The notes under the pieces: generated by a model | The model's database searches: none | The model's input: only the letters and a program-made list of their open reading frames with translations | Told to the model about the DNA's origin: nothing | Program-made: the position numbers and the translations under genes | Part shown: piece after piece, positions 14,183 to 14,215 of the stretch | Position numbering within the stretch: position 1 is the stretch's first letter | How the letters are laid out: each line of letters opens with the position of its first letter | Source: Thermoplasmata archaeon | GTDB taxonomy: Archaea > Thermoplasmatota > Thermoplasmata > Halarchaeoplasmatales > Halarchaeoplasmataceae | Reading direction: 5' to 3' | Length of the DNA stretch: 14,215 bases | Assembly: GCA_019594025.1 (NCBI GenBank) | Contig: JAFDUB010000036.1 | Span: 1 to 14,215, forward strand

Positions 14183-14215
14183 ATGAGCTCTATATCCATA
14201 ATTATTCCAACCTTA
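14183..14215 (+). CDS. Start of a probable family 2 glycosyltransferase, 3'-truncated
   Basis: Eleven codons are visible, MSSISIIIPTL, cut by the window end. The S-I-I-I-P-T-L pattern is the classic first strand of GT-A fold family 2 glycosyltransferases, which move sugars from nucleotide-sugar or dolichol-phosphate donors. An upstream AT-rich stretch (14148-14166) could hold its promoter. No good ribosome binding site is seen. The call rests on this short motif alone. Confidence 0.5.
   Translation, partial: MSSISIIIPTL

Noticed and set aside
1..14215. CRISPR arrays, tRNA or rRNA genes, insertion sequences, prophage genes
   Set aside because: No regularly spaced repeats, no cloverleaf-like segments, no transposase motifs and no terminal inverted repeats were seen; the genes fill the window almost completely.

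Overview
The window looks archaeal, most likely euryarchaeal. The evidence is a Cdc48/VAT ATPase with archaeal-type pore loops, homologues of the methanogen methyltransferase subunits MtrA and MtrH, strong GGAGGTGA-type ribosome binding sites inside operons, and TATA boxes about 26-27 bases ahead of the first gene of most operons, which points to leaderless transcripts. Base composition looks moderate and the proteins are somewhat acidic. The lineage cannot be fixed from this window. Mtr genes alone do not prove methanogenesis.

Layout. (1) Bases 1-1946, plus strand: the 3' part of cdc48, whose true start lies before the window. (2) 1950-2944, minus: two overlapping genes for small membrane proteins, the first with a four-cysteine cluster in its soluble part. 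(3) 3023-7162, plus: a cell-surface protein with a DUF4129-like tail, a DUF4350-type membrane protein and a MoxR AAA+ ATPase, each overlapping the next. (4) 7143-9914, minus: a DUF1616-type membrane protein, a DUF58 protein with a metal-binding vWA-like motif, and a polytopic membrane protein, running tail-to-tail into moxR. Blocks 3 and 4 together look like a MoxR/DUF58 envelope module split into two converging operons. (5) 9967-13627, minus: a tight one-carbon cluster in the order metF-like, mtrA, mtrH, core metE, and a small DUF4346-like gene. (6) 13734-14147, plus: a divergent gene for a cysteine-containing protein of unknown function. (7) 14183 to the end: the first 11 codons of what looks like a family 2 glycosyltransferase.

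The most interesting system is block 5. Read as a pathway, MetF would reduce a methylene-pterin to a methyl-pterin, MtrH would move the methyl group to the corrinoid of a soluble MtrA, and the zinc-dependent core MetE would pass it to homocysteine to make methionine. This would be a cytoplasmic MtrA-MtrH shuttle separated from the sodium-pumping membrane complex of methanogenesis. The fifth protein, DUF4346-like, would be an undescribed partner. The order and spacing are seen directly; the pathway is inferred from family knowledge.

No RNA genes, CRISPR arrays, insertion sequences or gene-free stretches over 300 bases were seen. The longest gaps are the divergent promoter regions 13628-13733 and 2945-3022.
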